Source: Paractinoplanes pyxinae (GTDB lineage: Bacteria > Actinomycetota > Actinomycetes > Mycobacteriales > Micromonosporaceae). Taken from it: DNA of 64,000 nt. Shown one piece after another: positions 8,128 through 16,656 of the stretch. Where the stretch lies: assembly GCF_026626335.1 (NCBI RefSeq), contig NZ_JAPNTZ010000001.1, forward strand, positions 62,001-126,000. The letters are read 5' to 3'. A model generated the notes under the pieces. That model was not told the origin of the DNA. It ran no database searches and saw only the letters and a program-made list of their open reading frames with translations. How positions within the stretch are numbered: position 1 is the stretch's first letter; each line of letters starts with the position of its first letter. The translations under genes were made by a program, and so were the position numbers.

Positions 8128-8637
8128 CTAATTGGTACGCATATGCCAAAAGGCCGATCCCCAGGCTTCTCCGATCTCATCGATGGAAGAAGCCGACTGC
8201 AATGAGCCGCCGGAGGACAGGTCGACACGCCCAGTGCGAGGATTGTCGCGGAAACTGCAGGCCAGGTAAAAAGCAAGGGCCCACTCTACGGCTCTTCCTG
8301 CTGCCGTCAGCTGAGATTGATCGCGGCCGGCGTACGACATCAGCAGCGGATGTGTGAAAAGAACAAGGATGAAAGTTGTGTCTTCAGCATGTTTCTCGCT
8401 GATCAGCACTTCTTGTCGAGCTGGATCGTAGTAAGGCACTTCGGCAGAGTTGTCGACTCGGACGCTTGGGCCTTGCTCGCCGATGATCATGCCAATGCGG
8501 CGCAGATATTCATCGTACGCGCTGATATCCTCGATGATCCGGCGTTCAAATGAGGCCGACGAGTTGCCGACGAAGCGAATTTCTCTACGTAGATCGCGGA
8601 CCTCTTTCGGCCCTTGGGCCTTCTCTTCCGTGGCCAT
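8128..8637 (-). CDS. Hypothetical protein, probably truncated by an amber codon
   Basis: This 169-residue protein begins with an Arg/Glu-rich helix (EVRDLRREIRF). A mixed region follows, with YYDPARQEVLISEKHAED, and then FILVLFTHPLLMSYAGRD. I do not recognise the family. Codon usage is noticeably less GC-rich at third positions than in all neighbours (many A/T-ending codons, CATATG, AAT), a sign of recent transfer. No clear Shine-Dalgarno precedes the ATG at 8637. The frame stays open with protein-like content after its TAG (see the entry at 7933-8127), so the gene is probably a broken remnant. Confidence 0.5.
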   Translation of the reverse strand: MATEEKAQGPKEVRDLRREIRFVGNSSASFERRIIEDISAYDEYLRRIGMIIGEQGPSVRVDNSAEVPYYDPARQEVLISEKHAEDTTFILVLFTHPLLMSYAGRDQSQLTAAGRAVEWALAFYLACSFRDNPRTGRVDLSSGGSLQSASSIDEIGEAWGSAFWHMRTN

Positions 8638-8734
8638 CGACGTGCCGGGGCGGCCGCGAAAGGGTCACCGTGCCGACGCCGGCCTGGGTGGACCGTTCGC
8701 GATCATCGAGACCCGGACGCGTACGCCGAGTGTT

Positions 8735-9259
8735 CTACGCGTCGGTGAGGTCGGGGAAGGTGCCGAACGGGCCGACCGGGCCGCCGGCCATGGTGAGCCG
8801 CAGGGCGCCGGTGGGGACGGACGCGAACGGGGGAGCGGACGGCGGGCGGGCGGTGACGCCGAGGGTGATGTGCGGGCGGTAGTCCTCGTTCACCAGGCCC
8901 AGCGGCGGGTGGCCCAGGCGCAGGAACTGCTGGTGCAGGGCGTCCAGCTCGGGCGTGCGGATGATTTCCAGGCCGTAGTAGTGGCCGCCGGTGGGGACGT
9001 AGTAGTCGCCGGGTGGGACTACGGCGTACAGCAGGCCGATGATTTTGGCCGTGAAGATGTGGCCGCGGTGGGGTGCGGTGGCGGCGCGGATGTCTTCGGC
9101 CTCGTCGGCGGCAATGTCGACGTGCAGGACCGACACGTGGGGTGGGGCCTGGTCGCCGAGCAGCATGAGCGGGTCGTGGGGGGCGCCGATCTCGTGGGAC
9201 AGCGCGATCAGCTGCCGGGACACCGCCGGATCGGGCCGCAGGACCACCCCGTACGCCAT
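8735..9259 (-). CDS. 2H phosphoesterase (2'-5' RNA ligase family)
   Basis: A 174-residue protein with the two H-x-(S/T)-x motifs that define the 2H superfamily: HVSVLH near residue 40 and HITLGV near residue 137. These proteins act as cyclic phosphodiesterases or 2'-5' RNA ligases, often in RNA repair or cyclic-nucleotide turnover. The specific substrate of this branch is not known. The ATG at 9259 has AAAGGA 8 nt upstream; longer in-frame extensions upstream are low-complexity and rejected. It is divergent from the methyltransferase operon. Confidence 0.75.
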   Translation of the reverse strand: MAYGVVLRPDPAVSRQLIALSHEIGAPHDPLMLLGDQAPPHVSVLHVDIAADEAEDIRAATAPHRGHIFTAKIIGLLYAVVPPGDYYVPTGGHYYGLEIIRTPELDALHQQFLRLGHPPLGLVNEDYRPHITLGVTARPPSAPPFASVPTGALRLTMAGGPVGPFGTFPDLTDA

Positions 9260-9385
9260 CGCCAGCGTCCTTTCGCCGAGTCGTGGAGGCCATTGTGTCA
9301 GCGGGGACGCGTTTCGATGCGTTCCCGGCGGGTGAGGGGGTAACCAGGTCGGCGCGGATGATCCACCGGAGAGGAGAGCGACACC

Positions 9386-10084
9386 ATGGGTCCAGGGCTC
9401 GCCCGGCGGGACACCGAATCGCTGGAGCTGATGGACGACCCCGGCTGCGACCTCGACCGGCTCGAACGGACCTACCGCCAGTTCACCGCGGTCAACCGGC
9501 TCGTCTCGGGCTGGCGGCGGCTCTACCGGCGACGGATCCGGCCGCTGCTGGACGCCGATCGGCCGACCACGCTGCTGGACGTCGGGTTCGGCGGTGGGGA
9601 CATCTCGCGCGCGCTGGCCCGATGGGCGGCCCGTGACCGGCTGCTGCTGCGGACGACGGCGATCGACCCGGACGGGCGCGCCCTGCGTCATGTGCGCCGG
9701 CTGCCGGACGCCGGGGTGCGCTTCGAGCAGGCGTCGAGCGCGGACCTGGTCGCCCGGGGTGACCGGTACGACGTGGTGATCTCCAACCATCTGCTGCACC
9801 ACCTGGACGCGGGCGAGCTCTCCGCCCTGCTGGCCGACAGCCGGGCCCTGTCCCGCCGCCTGGTCCTCCACAACGACCTCGCCCGGGCGAGTGCCGGCTA
9901 CGGCCTGTACGCGGCGGTCACGCTGCCGTTCGCCCGGCGCTCCTTCGTCCACCAGGACGGGCTGCTCTCCATCCGCCGCAGCTACCGGCCGGCCGAGTTG
10001 CGCGCCGCCGTCCCGCCGGGGTGGCGGGTCACGCCGATGTTTCCGCAACGCCTGCTGCTCGAGTGCGAGAGGGACGATCGATGA
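9386..10084 (+). CDS. Class I SAM-dependent methyltransferase
   Basis: 232 residues. The SAM-binding motif [12 protein letters not shown] lies near residues 63-74, an acidic loop AIDPDG follows, and the post-I motif is [12 protein letters not shown]. This is the usual compact Methyltransf_25/11 fold. It is the first gene of a three-gene operon: its TGA overlaps the ATG of the small membrane protein, whose TGA in turn overlaps the nitroreductase ATG. Similar stand-alone methyltransferases often methylate small secondary metabolites such as quinones or resorcinols; that is only inference here. AGGAGAG lies upstream of the ATG. Confidence 0.82.
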   Translation: MGPGLARRDTESLELMDDPGCDLDRLERTYRQFTAVNRLVSGWRRLYRRRIRPLLDADRPTTLLDVGFGGGDISRALARWAARDRLLLRTTAIDPDGRALRHVRRLPDAGVRFEQASSADLVARGDRYDVVISNHLLHHLDAGELSALLADSRALSRRLVLHNDLARASAGYGLYAAVTLPFARRSFVHQDGLLSIRRSYRPAELRAAVPPGWRVTPMFPQRLLLECERDDR

Positions 10085-10407
10085 CCCGGACCCTGGTCAC
10101 CGCGGCCGCCACGAGCTACGTGGTCAACGCCGCGTTCGGTACGGCCGTCGCGGCGGGCGTGGTCGACAACTCGCGCATCCGCTGGGTCCATCACGCCCTG
10201 TTCACGGCGACGGCCTCGCTGACCGTGATCGCGGTCGCCGCCGGTGTGCTCGAGCGCCGGCCGGCCGGTCTCGCCCTGCTGCCGGCGCTCGGTCCGCTGG
10301 CCGTTCTCCCGTACGCCGGTGGCCGCCTCCGCCGGCATGCGGTGCTGGCCGGGTCGGCCGCCCCGGCGTACGCGGCCGCTCTCGTTTCTGTCTGGAGGAG
10401 TCACTGA
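10081..10407 (+). CDS. Small integral membrane protein
   Basis: 108 residues with three to four hydrophobic helices ([53 protein letters not shown], and a C-terminal [13 protein letters not shown]). It overlaps the methyltransferase stop by 4 bp (ATGA) and the next gene start by 1 bp, so all three are translated together. There is no recognisable domain. It may anchor or supply a lipophilic substrate to the methyltransferase or nitroreductase. Confidence 0.65.
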   Translation: MTRTLVTAAATSYVVNAAFGTAVAAGVVDNSRIRWVHHALFTATASLTVIAVAAGVLERRPAGLALLPALGPLAVLPYAGGRLRRHAVLAGSAAPAYAAALVSVWRSH

Positions 10408-11195
10408 TGGAGTTTCTCGATGTGGTGCGCCGGCGCCGGACCACCAATGGCGCATTCCTGCCCGATCCGGTCTCCGAGGAACACCAGCGGCTGCTGATGG
10501 AGGTCGCGGGGCGGGCGCCGTCGCAATTGAACAGCCAGCCGTGGCGGTTCGTGATCGTCGAGGACCGCCCGGCCATCGAGGCCATCGCCCGGATCAGCGG
10601 CGAGAGCATGACCGAGGCGATGTCCAACGGCACGTTCTTCGAGCGCTACAAGCCCTACTTCCGGTTCAGCAAGGAAGAGATGGAACGCCGGCGCGACGGG
10701 ATGTTGTTCGACCGGCTGCCCGCGCCGCTGCGCCCGTTCACCAGCCAGGTGTTCACCAGTCGCGGGCAGAAGATCATGAATGCCATGCGCGTGCCGCAGA
10801 CCCTGGGCGAGGAGAACCGCAAGCTCGTCGCGGGCTCCCCGCTGCTGCTCGGCGTGATGCTCGACCGGTCCGAGTACCGGCCGGGCGAACTGTCCTCGTT
10901 CTACTCGGTGTTCAGCATGGGCGCGGCCATGGAGAACCTGTGGCTGACCACCGTCGAGATCGGCATGGGCATCCAGTTCGTCTCGTTCCCGATGGAGGTG
11001 CCCGGCCGCTGGGACGAGATCGTCCGCCTGCTCGAGGTGCCGGACGATCTGGAGCTGATGGCCGTGTACCGGCTCGGCTACCTGCCGGCCGAGCAACGTC
11101 GCCCGCCCATCGACTGGACCAGCGAGCAGCGCCGGCTGCCGTCGCAGTACGTCTTCCGCGGCACCTGCGCGACCCCGCAGCAAGGGTGGGACTGA
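10407..11195 (+). CDS. Nitroreductase-family FMN oxidoreductase
   Basis: A 262-residue protein beginning with the family signature ([12 protein letters not shown], then [18 protein letters not shown] for FMN binding) and ending with [12 protein letters not shown]. The central segment ([19 protein letters not shown] to [13 protein letters not shown]) is longer than in typical 200-residue nitroreductases and may shape a specific substrate pocket. FMN-dependent NAD(P)H reduction of nitro groups, quinones or enones is expected. CTGGAGGAG lies 8 nt before the ATG, which overlaps the upstream stop. Confidence 0.82.
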   Translation: MEFLDVVRRRRTTNGAFLPDPVSEEHQRLLMEVAGRAPSQLNSQPWRFVIVEDRPAIEAIARISGESMTEAMSNGTFFERYKPYFRFSKEEMERRRDGMLFDRLPAPLRPFTSQVFTSRGQKIMNAMRVPQTLGEENRKLVAGSPLLLGVMLDRSEYRPGELSSFYSVFSMGAAMENLWLTTVEIGMGIQFVSFPMEVPGRWDEIVRLLEVPDDLELMAVYRLGYLPAEQRRPPIDWTSEQRRLPSQYVFRGTCATPQQGWD

Positions 11196-11261
11196 AGGCG
11201 CCGCAGCGTTGCCGATCAAGCCGATTGACGCTGGTCGGCGGCGGTTATAGCGTCCGGGACG

Positions 11262-14006
11262 ATGTCCACGAGCCCACCGTTCCGTGATCGGCACAACGAG
11301 CGCGACGCCCTGGATCAACTGCTTTCGGCCGTACGGGCGGGGCAGAGCCGTGTGCTGGTGGTGCGGGGCGAGGCCGGTGTGGGCAAGACGGCGTTGCTGG
11401 ATCACCTCGTGCGCAGCGCCGCCGATTTCCGCGTCGCGCGGGCGGCCGGCCACGAGTATGAGATGGAGCTCACATACGCGGGCCTGCACCAGCTCTGCGC
11501 GCCGGTGCTCGGCATGCGCGAGCGGCTGCCTCCGCCGCAGCGGGACGCGCTCGCGGCGGCGTTCGGCCTCAGTGCGGCCCCGGCGCCGGACAGGTTCGTC
11601 GTCGGTCTGGGCGTGCTCGGCCTGCTCTCGGCGGTGACCGCCGAGCGGCCTCTGCTGTGGGTGGTCGACGACGCGCAATGGCTGGACAAGACCTCGGCGC
11701 TGACCCTCGCCTTCGTCGCGCACCGACTGCTGGCCGAGCCGGTCGGCCTGGTCTTCGCGGTCCGCGAGCCGAGCCACGTTCCGGAGTTGGGCGGGCTGGC
11801 CGAGCTGCTGATCGAGGGGCTGGGCGACAGCGACTCCCGCGCCCTGCTCGATTCGGCGCTGCCGGGGCGCCTGGACGAGCTCGTCCGCGACCGCATCGTC
11901 GCCGAGTCGCGCGGCAATCCGCTCGCCCTGCTCGAACTGCCGCAGAGTCTGACGCCGACCGAACTGGCGGGCGGCTTCGGCGTGCTCGACGCGTCGCCGA
12001 TGGCCGACCGGATCGAACAGAGCTTCCTGCGCCGGCTCGACTCGCTCCCGGCCGGGACCCGGCAGTTGCTGCTGACCGCGGCGGCCGACCCGATCGGTGA
12101 CGTGGCTCTGCTCTGGCGGGCGGCCGACCGGCTCGGTCTGGGCGCCGACGCCCTGGCGCCCGCGCAGTCCGCGGGGTTGATCGACGTACGGGGCCGGGTG
12201 CGGTTCCGCCACCCGCTGGTGCGCTCGGCGATCTACGGCACCGCGCCCCTGCCCGACCGCGAGCGGGCGCATCGAGCCCTCGCCGAGGCGACCGACCCCG
12301 ACGCCGATCCCGACCGCCGGGCCTGGCACCGCGCGCACGCGACCACCACGCCGGACGAAGAGATCGCCGCCCAGCTGGAACTCTCGGCGGGACGGGCGGC
12401 CCAGCGCGGTGGCATCGCCGCGACCGCCGCCTTCCTCGAACGCGCGGCCGAACTGACCCCCGATCCGGCTCGCCGCGGCGGGCGCGCGCTCACCGCGGCC
12501 CGGGCCACCTTCGAGTCGGGCGCGCCCGACGCCGCCGACAAGCTGCTCGCCATCGCGGGGTTGTGCCCCCTCGACGACTTGCAACGGGCTCGGCTGGCCC
12601 GCCTGCGGGCCCAGATCGCCTTCGCCCTGCGGCGCGGCACCGACGCCCCGCCGCTGCTGCTCGACGCGGCCGACCGGCTGGCGCCGCTCGATCCGCGACT
12701 GGGGCGCGAGGCGTACCTGGAAGCGCTCGGATCCGCCATCTTCGCCGGTCGCCTCAACGAGGACGTCGGCCCGCGCGAGGTGGCCGCGGCCGCTCGTAAC
12801 GCCCCGGCCGCAGGACCCGAACCCCGTCCGGTCGATCTGCTGCTCGACGGTCTGGCCAGCCGGTTCACGGAAGGCTACGTCGCGAGCGTGGCGCCGCTCC
12901 GGCGGGCGCTGCACGCGTTCGGGCCGGAGCCGGACGACTTCATGCGGTGGTTCTGGCTGCCGTGGCTGATCGCCGGTGACCTGTGGGACGACACGATGTG
13001 GCACGAGGTGGCGACCCGGGCCACCCAGCTCTGCCGCGACGCCGGCGCGCTCATCGCGCTGCCCCTGGCGCTGGGCAACCGAGCCGTCGTGCACCTGCAC
13101 GCGGGCGAGTTCGCGGCGGCCGAGTCGCTGGCCGAGGAGGCGATCGCGATCACCGACGCCACCGGCAACGCCCCGGTGCGGTACTCCTCGCTGCTGCTGG
13201 CCGCATGGCGGGGCGCGGAGGCCGAGACCCTGGAGTACGCGACCTGGGGTCTCGAGAACGTGCTCGCGCGTGGCGAGGGACGCGGGATCGGGGGACACGG
13301 CTACGCGACCGCGGTGCTGTTCAACGGGCTCGGCCGCTACGAGGACGCCCTGGCCGCCGCCCGGACCGCCTGCGAGTACGACGACTTGGGCATCCACGGG
13401 TTCGCGCTGGTCGAGCTGATCGAGGCCGGGGTCCGCTGCGGCGCCCTCGACGAGGCGGCCGAGGCGCTGCGCCGGCTCGAGGAGCGGACGAACGCCGCCG
13501 GCACGGACTGGGCCCACGGCGTCCGGGCTTGGTGCACGGCCCTGGTGAGCGAGGGCGCGGCGGCCGAGGAGAACTACTGCGAGGCGATCGACCGGCTCGC
13601 TCGCAGCCGCGTCGCCATCCACCTGGCCCGTGCGCATCTGGTGTACGGCGAATGGCTGCGCCGCGAGAATCGGCGCGCCGACGCCCGTGGGCACCTGCGG
13701 ACGGCGTACGACATGTTCACCCGCACCGGGGCCGAGGCGTTCGCCGAACGGGCCCGCCGCGAGCTTCTGGCCACCGGCGGCGCCGCCCGCAAACGGACAG
13801 TGGACACCCGCGACCTGCTCACTCCCCAGGAGGGGCAGATCGCCCGGCTGGCCCGGGAAGGACTGTCCAACCCCGAGATCGGCGCTCAGCTGTTCATCAG
13901 CCCGCGGACCGTGCAGTACCACCTGGGCAAGGTCTTCACCAAGCTCGAGATCACCTCGCGCGGCCAGCTCGGCCGGCTGCCGGAGAGCAAGCTCCGCGCG
14001 GTCTAG
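11262..14006 (+). CDS. Large LuxR-family ATPase regulator (LAL/STAND type)
   Basis: A 914-residue regulator. An N-terminal AAA/STAND ATPase carries Walker A GEAGVGKT at 36-43 and Walker B LLWVVDDAQWLD near 130. The long middle is helical, TPR-like, and rich in LEERTNAAG/ALDEAAEALRR repeats. The C-terminal LuxR helix-turn-helix is LLTPQEGQIARLAREGLSNPEIGAQLF with SPRTVQYHLGKVF, roughly 845-905. LAL proteins use ATP and a ligand-sensing middle domain to activate nearby metabolic or antibiotic genes. Its partner genes are unclear; the nitroreductase operon ends 66 bp upstream. The last 4 bp overlap the convergent PEP-mutase-like gene. Confidence 0.9.
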   Translation: MSTSPPFRDRHNERDALDQLLSAVRAGQSRVLVVRGEAGVGKTALLDHLVRSAADFRVARAAGHEYEMELTYAGLHQLCAPVLGMRERLPPPQRDALAAAFGLSAAPAPDRFVVGLGVLGLLSAVTAERPLLWVVDDAQWLDKTSALTLAFVAHRLLAEPVGLVFAVREPSHVPELGGLAELLIEGLGDSDSRALLDSALPGRLDELVRDRIVAESRGNPLALLELPQSLTPTELAGGFGVLDASPMADRIEQSFLRRLDSLPAGTRQLLLTAAADPIGDVALLWRAADRLGLGADALAPAQSAGLIDVRGRVRFRHPLVRSAIYGTAPLPDRERAHRALAEATDPDADPDRRAWHRAHATTTPDEEIAAQLELSAGRAAQRGGIAATAAFLERAAELTPDPARRGGRALTAARATFESGAPDAADKLLAIAGLCPLDDLQRARLARLRAQIAFALRRGTDAPPLLLDAADRLAPLDPRLGREAYLEALGSAIFAGRLNEDVGPREVAAAARNAPAAGPEPRPVDLLLDGLASRFTEGYVASVAPLRRALHAFGPEPDDFMRWFWLPWLIAGDLWDDTMWHEVATRATQLCRDAGALIALPLALGNRAVVHLHAGEFAAAESLAEEAIAITDATGNAPVRYSSLLLAAWRGAEAETLEYATWGLENVLARGEGRGIGGHGYATAVLFNGLGRYEDALAAARTACEYDDLGIHGFALVELIEAGVRCGALDEAAEALRRLEERTNAAGTDWAHGVRAWCTALVSEGAAAEENYCEAIDRLARSRVAIHLARAHLVYGEWLRRENRRADARGHLRTAYDMFTRTGAEAFAERARRELLATGGAARKRTVDTRDLLTPQEGQIARLAREGLSNPEIGAQLFISPRTVQYHLGKVFTKLEITSRGQLGRLPESKLRAV

Positions 14007-14791
14007 GACTCCTGAATGGAGGCGAGCTGCTCGGTGAAGCGGGCCATCACGTTCCCGTACAGCAGATGTCCCCAGCTCACCCGGGCCACACCGGCCGCGG
14101 CCAGCTCCGGCAGCGACGGCGTCATCGGCAGGCGCAGCACGTTCACCGGGCCGTCGACCTCGGCCAGGAAGCGGCGCAAAGCCTCGGCCTCCCACAACAG
14201 GATCGGGTACACGCAGTCGGCCCCGGCCGCCAGGTAGGCGTTCGCGCGGCGTACCGCCTCCGGCACGAGCTCGGCCTGAACCTCGGGGCCGGCCCCGGCC
14301 ACGAACGGCCCGACGAAAACGTCGATGCGGGCGTTGATGACGAGCGGGTAGCCGTCCGCCTGCGCGGCCCGCCGGACAGCCGCCAGCCACTCCGCCTGCC
14401 GCTCGGGCTCGCGGACATCGCCGGCGGCATGGTCGGTGTCCTCGAGGTTGCAGCCGGCCGCGCCCGCCGCACGCAACGCGGCCACCAGCTCGGCCGGCTC
14501 CAGGCCGTAGCCGGCCTCCGCGTCGACCGTCACCGGCGCCTCGACACCCGCGGCGATCCGCGCCGCCGCGGCGAACATCTCACCGGCCGGCGCCTTCTCG
14601 TGATCGTCGAAGCCGAGCGTGGCGGCGACGCCGGCGCTGGTCGTCGCGACCACGGGAAAGCCGGCCGCGACCACGGCTTTCGCGGTGGCCACGTCCCAGG
14701 CGTTGGGCAGCAGCAGCGGGGCGCCCGGACGGTGCAGCGCCCTCAGCCGATCGCAGCGGGTCTCGAGCTCGGTGGTCCGCGAGGCAGTCAT
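14003..14791 (-). CDS. Isocitrate lyase/PEP mutase family protein
   Basis: 262 residues forming a single TIM barrel of the ICL/PEPM superfamily: LLPNAWDVATAK, TTSAGVAATLGFDD, VDAEAGYG (the metal/substrate Asp), NLEDTDH, VINARIDVF and a final VSWGHLLYGNVM strand. The Cys-containing loop of true isocitrate lyases is absent, so a PEP-mutase, phosphonopyruvate-hydrolase or oxaloacetate-decarboxylase-like C-C or P-C reaction is more likely. No phosphonate genes are adjacent. The ATG at 14791 is preferred over an upstream TTG. It is convergent with the LuxR regulator. Confidence 0.8.
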   Translation of the reverse strand: MTASRTTELETRCDRLRALHRPGAPLLLPNAWDVATAKAVVAAGFPVVATTSAGVAATLGFDDHEKAPAGEMFAAAARIAAGVEAPVTVDAEAGYGLEPAELVAALRAAGAAGCNLEDTDHAAGDVREPERQAEWLAAVRRAAQADGYPLVINARIDVFVGPFVAGAGPEVQAELVPEAVRRANAYLAAGADCVYPILLWEAEALRRFLAEVDGPVNVLRLPMTPSLPELAAAGVARVSWGHLLYGNVMARFTEQLASIQES

Positions 14792-14969
14792 TCCGCACCC
14801 CAAGGCTCCGGTCGATCACGTCGTCGGTCCTGAGGATAGCGGCGAGGTGGCCGGTCGCGTGGCCCGTGACTGGCCAACCCGGCTGGCGAGTCAGCGGATT
14901 CGACGGTGATCCACCCCGGGCGAGGCTGCCCTTACCGGCATTCAGGCAGCGCGAGCGGAGGAGATCGTC

Positions 14970-15674
14970 ATGAGCACGTCCACCGTCCCCTTGGAACCCG
15001 AGGCGCTGGCGGACTTCGAGAGCGTCCGTTCCCGGCTGTTCGGGATCGCCTACCGGAGGCTGGGCCGGGCCGTCGAGGCCGAGGACGTCGTCCAGGACGT
15101 GTGGGTCCGCTGGCAGGGCGCCGACCGCGAGCCCGTGCGCAACCGGGTCGCCTTCCTCACCACCATCACGACGCGGGTCGCGCTCAACGCGGCCACCTCG
15201 GCCTACGCCCGCCACGAGATCCACGCCGGCGGTTGGCTGCCTGACCTCCCGGTCGAGTCGGCCGACCCGGCGCTCGAGGCCGAACGCGCCGCGGCCCTGC
15301 AATCCGCGGTGCAGCTGCTGGCGGAACGGCTCACGCCGGCCGAACGCGCCGTGTACGTGCTCCGCGAGGCCTTCGGCTACCCGTTCTCGCAGATAGCGAA
15401 GCTGCTCGGCCTCAACGAGACCAGGGCCCGCCAGCTGGCGGTCCGCGCCCGCCGTCACCTGACGGAACGACGCCGGAACACGCCCGATCCGGCCGAGCGC
15501 GACGAGCTGCTCGAGGCGTTCCGTGAGGCGGCCCGCGGAGGCGGCATGACCCGCCTGACCGATCTGCTGGCGGCCGCGGTCAGAACTTCAGCACGGCCTG
15601 GAGCTCCTGTCGCTTCCGAGCGACGAGGTCCCGCAGGAGTTGCGGGCCTTCCTCGAACGGCACGACCGCGGTGA
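14970..15674 (+). CDS. ECF41-like sigma factor lacking its SnoaL-type C-terminal domain
   Basis: A 234-residue frame. Region 2 (RSRLFGIAYRRLGRAVEAEDVVQDVWVRW) and region 4 (LTPAERAVYVLREAFGYPFSQIAKLLGLNETRARQL) are typical of SigJ/ECF41 factors. ECF41 proteins normally continue, after FREAARGGDMTRLTDLLAADV, into a SnoaL-like domain of about 100 residues that tunes activity. Here homology stops at about residue 203 (LLAAAV) and the frame runs antisense through the end of the convergent dehydrogenase gene, giving a meaningless tail (RTSARPGAPVASERRG). The break coincides with the dehydrogenase stop codon at 15580. It may be a deregulated sigma factor or a dead gene. The ribosome site is GAGGAGATC. 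Confidence 0.75.
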   Translation: MSTSTVPLEPEALADFESVRSRLFGIAYRRLGRAVEAEDVVQDVWVRWQGADREPVRNRVAFLTTITTRVALNAATSAYARHEIHAGGWLPDLPVESADPALEAERAAALQSAVQLLAERLTPAERAVYVLREAFGYPFSQIAKLLGLNETRARQLAVRARRHLTERRRNTPDPAERDELLEAFREAARGGGMTRLTDLLAAAVRTSARPGAPVASERRGPAGVAGLPRTARPR

Positions 15675-16656
15675 TCAGGTGCTCGCGGATCGCCGGGCCG
15701 TGGTCGACCAGGAGCTCGATCGTCTCCGCCGACAGGCGTTCGCGGTCCCATACCGGCGCCAGCCCGCGCGGCACCCGGCCGATCTGAGCGCAGCGCACGG
15801 CGAGCCCGTTGTGGTGGAACTCCGCACCGAGCCGTAGTTCATCCGCTCCGCCCTGATAGAACGCGAGGTCTATCACGGTGCCTTGCGGCCGCAGCAACCG
15901 CAGGGCCAAGTGCAGCGACGCGGCCTGGCCCCGGCACTGAAAGACCACATCGGCCCCGCGGTCGTCCGCAGTGTGCCGCCACGCGGTCTTCAGAATCGCC
16001 GCCGGGTCGCCGGCCGCGGGGTCGAGCGTCTGGAGTTCCAGCGACGTGGCGACGGCGCGCCGTTCCGGCGTCGGATCGACCACCACCACTGAAGCCGCGC
16101 CGTGCCGGCGGGCGAACAGCGCCGTCAGGAGCCCGACCACCCCGGCCCCGGTCACCACGACGCGCCGGCCGGCGACCCCGTCCCCCAGACCACGCACGGC
16201 CGTTCCGTGCAGGTCGGCCGCCGCGTGCAGCAGGCCGTTGGCGCAGATCGGCCCCATGTGAGCCACATAGATGCCCAGCAGCGGATCCAGTCCGGACGGC
16301 AGCGGGACGACCCGATCGCGCAGGGGGTCCCCGGTCCAGCCGGTCCGGTGCCCGTACGTCATCGCCACGACGGCGCCCTCGGTGACGGCCGGAGTGCGGC
16401 TCTCGACGACCTGGCCGACCTCCATGTATCCCAGCCGCCGCACCGGGTACGGCGACGAGGGCGGGCCGCCGAACAGTCCCAGCACGGGGTCAAAGGCCTC
16501 GTTCAGAGCCGGATTGGTGCCCTTGACGAAGCTCAGTTCGGTGCCCGCCGAGATGCCGCTGTAGAGCGTGCGAACCCGGAAGGGGCCGTCGGTCACAGGT
16601 TCGGCGACGATGTCGAGCTGTCCGGGGGCGGCGACGATCAGGTTGCGGTCAGACAT
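15580..16656 (-). CDS. MDR-superfamily (zinc-type alcohol dehydrogenase-like) oxidoreductase
   Basis: 358 residues of the medium-chain dehydrogenase/reductase fold: an N-terminal GroES-like part (YSGISAGTELSFVKG, MTYGHRTGW) and an NAD(P)-binding Rossmann core (GRRVVVTGAGVVGLLTALFARRHGA). The structural zinc cysteines of classical alcohol dehydrogenases are not visible. Its ATG at 16656 overlaps by 8 bp the end of the Gfo/Idh/MocA gene, so the two are co-translated. Such pairs usually oxidise and reduce sugars, polyols or inositols, which fits the glycosyltransferases across the divergent promoter. Confidence 0.8.
   Translation of the reverse strand: MSDRNLIVAAPGQLDIVAEPVTDGPFRVRTLYSGISAGTELSFVKGTNPALNEAFDPVLGLFGGPPSSPYPVRRLGYMEVGQVVESRTPAVTEGAVVAMTYGHRTGWTGDPLRDRVVPLPSGLDPLLGIYVAHMGPICANGLLHAAADLHGTAVRGLGDGVAGRRVVVTGAGVVGLLTALFARRHGAASVVVVDPTPERRAVATSLELQTLDPAAGDPAAILKTAWRHTADDRGADVVFQCRGQAASLHLALRLLRPQGTVIDLAFYQGGADELRLGAEFHHNGLAVRCAQIGRVPRGLAPVWDRERLSAETIELLVDHGPAIREHLITAVVPFEEGPQLLRDLVARKRQELQAVLKF

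Noticed and set aside
8128-8637. Insertion sequence or phage remnant
   Set aside because: The region is lower in GC but has no transposase or integrase motif and no terminal inverted repeats that I can see.
10401-14390. A 1,329-codon open frame antisense to the LuxR and nitroreductase genes
   Set aside because: It is Arg/Gly/Gln-rich without domains, and the opposite strand encodes two well-supported proteins. High GC alone keeps such frames open.
14003-14791. Phosphonate biosynthesis locus based on the PEP-mutase-like gene
   Set aside because: No phosphonopyruvate decarboxylase or other phosphonate gene is adjacent, and the family has many other activities.
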